Source: Actinernus sp. WN-2022
Taxonomy: Eukaryota > Cnidaria > Anthozoa > Actiniaria > Actinernidae
Direction: 5' to 3'
DNA: 64,000 bases
NCBI GenBank assembly: GCA_030867875.1
Contig: JAOWCC010001600.1
Coordinates: 1 to 64,000, forward strand
A program made the position numbers and the translations under genes. Position 1 is the first letter of the stretch; each line of letters opens with the position of its first letter. This document shows positions 60,740 to 64,000 of this stretch, piece after piece. The notes below the pieces were generated by a model. It did no database searches, was not told the DNA's origin, and saw only the letters and a list, made by a program, of their open reading frames with translations.

Positions 60740-60951
60740 AACGGGAACCTGAAACAACCATATGGGCTTATCAAAGCCAGGACCCGGATAAATTGGAATT
60801 CAGCGTGTTGGCTGAATTCGGAGAAAAACCCTCGGAGCGAGGGCGAGATACCAACAAACTCAACTCACATATAGCACCGCGTCCAGGGATCGAACCTGGG
60901 CCATAGAGGTGAGAGGCGAAACGCTTAACCACTGCGCCACCCCGGCTCCCC
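60740..60951 (-). mobile_element. tRNA-derived SINE
   Basis: On the minus strand the head reads GGGGAGCCGGGGTGGCGCAG with an A box (TGGCGCAGTGG at 60929-60939) and a B box (GGTTCGATCCC at 60887-60897). These internal RNA polymerase III promoter elements have normal tRNA spacing. After the tRNA-like head comes a non-tRNA body rich in CTCGCCCTCGCTCCGAGG. The anticodon arm is not a clean tRNA fold and there is no CCA-compatible acceptor stem, so this is a SINE rather than a tRNA gene. The 3' end is uncertain. Confidence 0.75.
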
Positions 60952-61089
60952 TTATACTTTTTAGCACTTCTTAATTTTTGCCATTACTTAGCGTATGATA
61001 GAAACTGTTAACGTGATCCTATTTCTTTTTGCCCCCTAATGTCCCAGGTTGTTTAAATGGTAAACATAGTATTGTTAGGTTACGTTTTA
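60952..61089. other. Short non-coding interval
   Basis: Between the SINE and the N-terminal transposase part; nothing supported. Confidence 0.4.
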
Positions 61090-62097
61090 TCATGCAAGTG
61101 CTAACATTCGAATATCATAATCCAGCGCGCCATACCTTCTCTCGCTCTCTTTAAGGTGTTTGTTAAGTTCAGCCCTAATGGCTACGAGAGCTAGCTCTTT
61201 TTCTACGCGTCCTTCTTCTGTTCCCTGGAGGAGTATTTCCCTTTCGCAGTTTGCCTGCTTGTTGGAGAGTCTATCGCAGCACTGACATGTGTCTACCCTC
61301 GCCACGCTAAAAGAGCATTCATGGCTTAGATGGTTCCTGAAAATGTCCCGAAAGCAAGAATAGCTAAGTGCAGGTCCCTTGTTTTTTTGGTGCAATCTGG
61401 TGCTCTTGATGTCTGGATTTAGTTTTAGAAAGTCTCTCCACATCTTTCTCATTGTGTACACTGGACTGAAGAATTTTTTTGTAGATTGTTTCCGGCGGTA
61501 GTGGCTGGGTGTTGGGTTAAACGTTCGTATAAATGACACTACCGCATCCCTTGTGGTTGGTAACAGTTTCCTGTGATTGTTCTTATGAGTACCTCTGCGA
61601 TCTTCTATCAGGGTCGGCCCATCTTCTCTTCTTTTCCTTAAGAGGATCTCTATTTTTCTGTTTGACACCGCAAAACATTTCCGGAATGCGGTTTTACAAA
61701 CCTGGCCCACTGATGGTACGCTGTATGTTATTTTGGTCTTTCCATTATAGAGTGTTTCTGTCTTGATAAGGTTGGACATGGCGTAATTCTGACTTGCGTA
61801 ATTTTGAGCGTATAATGCTCGCCTTTGAGATGTGATGTCCTCTTTTCCAAGTGAAGTCAAACAGCATTTTTTACAACAGTCTAATGTCAACAAGTGTAGA
61901 TTCTGGAATGGTGCGTTTTTCCTAAGGCGGTTCTTATTTCTTTTGGAGATGTAGACTCTTGCCATCTGGGATCTTGTTTTGTGTGTCCCTCTTTTAACGG
62001 AGCTTTCTGAGGGAGGAATATCTCCTCTGTGAGACCATGGCCGACTGGCATTGTATCTGTACAGTAGATTAATGTTTCCTTGGAGTTCGGAGGACAT
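61090..62097 (-). pseudogene. N-terminal part of the same DUF7869-like transposase
   Basis: About 335 residues from the ATG at 62097; the frame is open further to 62163. Features in order are a basic region (YISKRNKNRLRKN), a Cys cluster LDCCKKCCL, a helical DNA-binding-like segment VPSVGQVCKTAFRKCFAVS followed by RGTHKNN, the motif NPTPSHYRRKQ, the motif YSCFRDIFRNHL...FSVARVDTCQCCD with a second Cys cluster, and a terminal helix LNKHLKESERRYGALDYDIRM. In the family these segments directly precede the first catalytic Asp, which begins the segment at 58295-59212. The frame stops at 61090 just where that part should follow. A donor AGAAG-GTATGG lies 45 bp before the stop, but its phase does not suit the available acceptors. 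Confidence 0.65.
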
Positions 62098-62617
62098 AAA
62101 TAAATAGCATAAACCAACTATTGTATTGTAAGCAGCAACAACAGTAGCAGTAGCAGAACACAACGAACAACGTAAAGGTCTTCACAGTTACATATTCGCG
62201 AGAGTGGGACGATTTAAATTTCGCGCACACAAACGTTGCCATGTTACATTATTCGAAGTGCACGATGTGGTAATGGAGTGATTTGAATTTACTCGCGGCA
62301 ACGAACGCATTTACGTTACAGCCGATTAAAAGTGCGCGAGACGCCAGAATCGAACACGCATTCGACAATGATAGCTTGCAACAGTGCGCGCGCAGTTGCA
62401 CGAGGAAAATAGTAAGTCAGTCAATCTATACTGATCTATATATGGTGCTCCGTGCTCGCGTGACAGCTCAGCTATTAAACTTTCTTCGTACTTTGTTTTT
62501 GTTATGCTTTTTACCACTTCTAATCCTAAGAGTTTCCTAAACTGTAAATCTAAACAATCCTAAACCATTTACGATTATATAGCAAATTGCTTATTTTCCA
62601 ACGTTTTTCATGATGGT
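62098..62617. other. Upstream flank of the transposase
   Basis: Contains two similar strings, GACGATTTAAATTTCGCGCACACAAACG and GAGTGATTTGAATTTACTCGCGGCAACGAACG (62209 and 62276), possibly subterminal transposon repeats or promoter repeats. No terminal inverted repeat matching the 3' side was found. Confidence 0.35.
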
Positions 62618-62625
62618 AGCTTGGT

Positions 62626-63012
62626 CCCGGGGGGGGGGGGGGGGGGACTCCCCATAAAAATAGACGGGTGTGCTCGACGTGAGAAATGAAATTCACCCCT
62701 AAAAGATAGCAATATGGGCGTGGCTCACAAAAAAATTACCCCTAAAAGATAGCACTCCAAAAGACAAGAAAATGGCATTAATTGGATTTATTAGAGACTA
62801 TATAAAGACATTATACCGATTCAACTTGTGGGGTCTCATGCTCGAGGATCCAGCGCTATTTTTTCTCGGCCACAAAAATTTTGGGTCTCGGAGACCCCTA
62901 AAAGATAGCAGACCTTTGGAAGATCCCTAAGAGATAGCACTGCTAACGATTTTAACCCCTAAAAGAGAGGTCGAGCACCCCCGTCTATTTTTATGGGGAG
63001 TCCCCCCCCGGG
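62626..63012 (-). mobile_element. Poly-G hAT-like MITE, copy 3, with 8-bp target duplication
   Basis: Starts CCCGGGG and ends CCCCGGG, flanked by an exact direct repeat AGCTTGGT (62618-62625 and 63013-63020). The inverted termini extend through ACTCCCCATAAAAATAGACG. Inside are about five iterons of the type ACCCCTAAAAGATAGCA, the reverse complement of the iterons in copies 1 and 2. Non-coding. Confidence 0.85.
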
Positions 63013-63020
63013 AGCTTGGT

Positions 63021-63848
63021 AATGCTATATTACTTCTCGCTCTTGGTTTCGATCGACCGATACTGTTATAAATTGTAGTAAATTTAATACAGAAGTCTCA
63101 TGACCATTTTGATGTTATTGATATCAATTTGATCAGGGTTGCTCTGTTCTCATCAATATCCAAAGCCAGGCTAGGTATACTCAGGTATATTAAGGCCTGT
63201 GTCAAGAACGACCACACCCCTTAAAAGTAAAGGGATGGAATCTACTTTCGTTTGGTCGTAGCCGATAACATTGAGTTCACTATGTCTCATGTAGAGTTCA
63301 CATTTTAACGTTTTTGATCTCATCTTCAAGAAAATATTAAGCAATGCTTCGGGAGGAAAGTAGAGCGCACAAATGTCAGAATTAAAACCGGTGGAAGTAA
63401 TGCAGTTTACCATGTAGTTTGCCAGTCCAACTAGACATCGTGGAAAAGTATGTTAAATTCGTTGAAACTTGAGGGTATCAAATTTCACTTTTACCTCTTA
63501 AAATTTCCAACCGTTCTAGTTGGACCAAGAAATTATGCACCACTGACCCTAAATGAATTACAGTAAAATACCCGTCATATTATTATATGTTTTCAGGGAA
63601 ACTGTCACGAAAAAGTATTAGCCTCGTGACTTTATCGAATCTGTCGAATGGTCATGAAAACAGATCACAATTGCAAGCTCGAAGAGATAGACCACTCCCT
63701 CTTGATTTGTGGCGGCCATTTTGGGAAATATTGAGAGGAGCACATGAAAGTAAATGAATGACTTATTACGACACTCGGTCACTCGGTTTAAAGATGTACT
63801 GACATACTTGTGATTTCGGAAAGTATATAATAAGTATAATCTGATGGC
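63021..63848. other. Non-coding interval
   Basis: Contains the second copy of TCGCTCTTGGTTTC.ATCG (63037-63055) and a CCAACTAGA/TCTAGTTGG pair (63426 and 63516). No supported gene. Confidence 0.4.
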
Positions 63849-64000
63849 TCCAACTTCAACTTCAACTTCAACTTTATTAATATTTATACACGGAATTCTA
63901 ACAGATAAGAAAAACTAATTTACATAGAAGCCGTGTTAACTACTATTAAATATATATAAAAATACAGAATTGTCAATGTAATAATAATAATAATATAAAA
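63849..64000 (-). mobile_element. 3' tail of a CR1/L2-like retrotransposon, cut by the window end
   Basis: On the minus strand the sequence ends AATAAAGTTGAAGTTGAAG, a terminal TTGAAG repeat typical of 3' ends in this class, preceded by an AT-rich untranslated region. The element continues beyond the right edge. Confidence 0.4.

Noticed and set aside
60887..60951. Functional tRNA gene
   Set aside because: A and B boxes are present, but the acceptor and anticodon stems do not form properly and a SINE body follows.

Overview
The window looks like nuclear DNA of an invertebrate animal, most likely an anthozoan cnidarian (coral or sea anemone); a sponge or another marine invertebrate is not excluded. 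The signs are AT-rich sequence with GT-AG introns, a tRNA-derived SINE, CR1/L2-like retrotransposon tails, a Penelope-type hammerhead motif, a transposase split in two pieces that resembles the DUF7869/DDE proteins, and at least eight families of short non-autonomous transposons (MITEs) with visible terminal inverted repeats. Nothing prokaryotic was seen: no operons, rRNA genes, functional tRNA genes or CRISPR arrays. The taxon is inferred, because no conserved marker gene is present.

Layout. 1-28619: a satellite of exact 517-bp units (52 near-identical copies, then about 1.4 kb of diverged edge copies). Each unit holds a 166-bp module bounded by a 29-bp inverted repeat, and four copies carry an internal 114-bp duplication. 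28620-32230: a nest of MITEs inserted into two related host blocks, so that each block serves as an empty-site reference for the other. 32231-37366: the gene-like part, all on the minus strand: a staphylococcal-nuclease-like ORF, exons of an unrecognised gene with an Arg/Lys-rich stretch, a hammerhead-like remnant and an intact 254-aa ORF of unknown family. 37180-48766: a second array of eight units of about 1450 bp. Each unit carries the promoter and first 62 codons of the 254-aa ORF, plus a 77-bp near-perfect hairpin. 48767-57530: non-coding DNA with retrotransposon tails, MITEs, two identical 199-bp repeats 4.4 kb apart and a duplicated pair of exon-like segments. 57532-64000: the split transposase (C-terminal part 58295-59212, N-terminal part 61090-62097, both minus) with a foldback element and a SINE between the parts, a third poly-G element and a retrotransposon tail running off the window.

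Few genes act together here. The main theme is amplification and mobile DNA. The best candidate for something undescribed is the 1450-bp array: it multiplied the promoter and 5' end of one gene seven extra times, each ending in the same short novel tail, and left a single full-length copy at the array edge. The satellite module, the hAT-like poly-G family with 8-bp target duplications and internal iterons, and the short repeat shared between the satellite edge and the 199-bp repeats are secondary leads.
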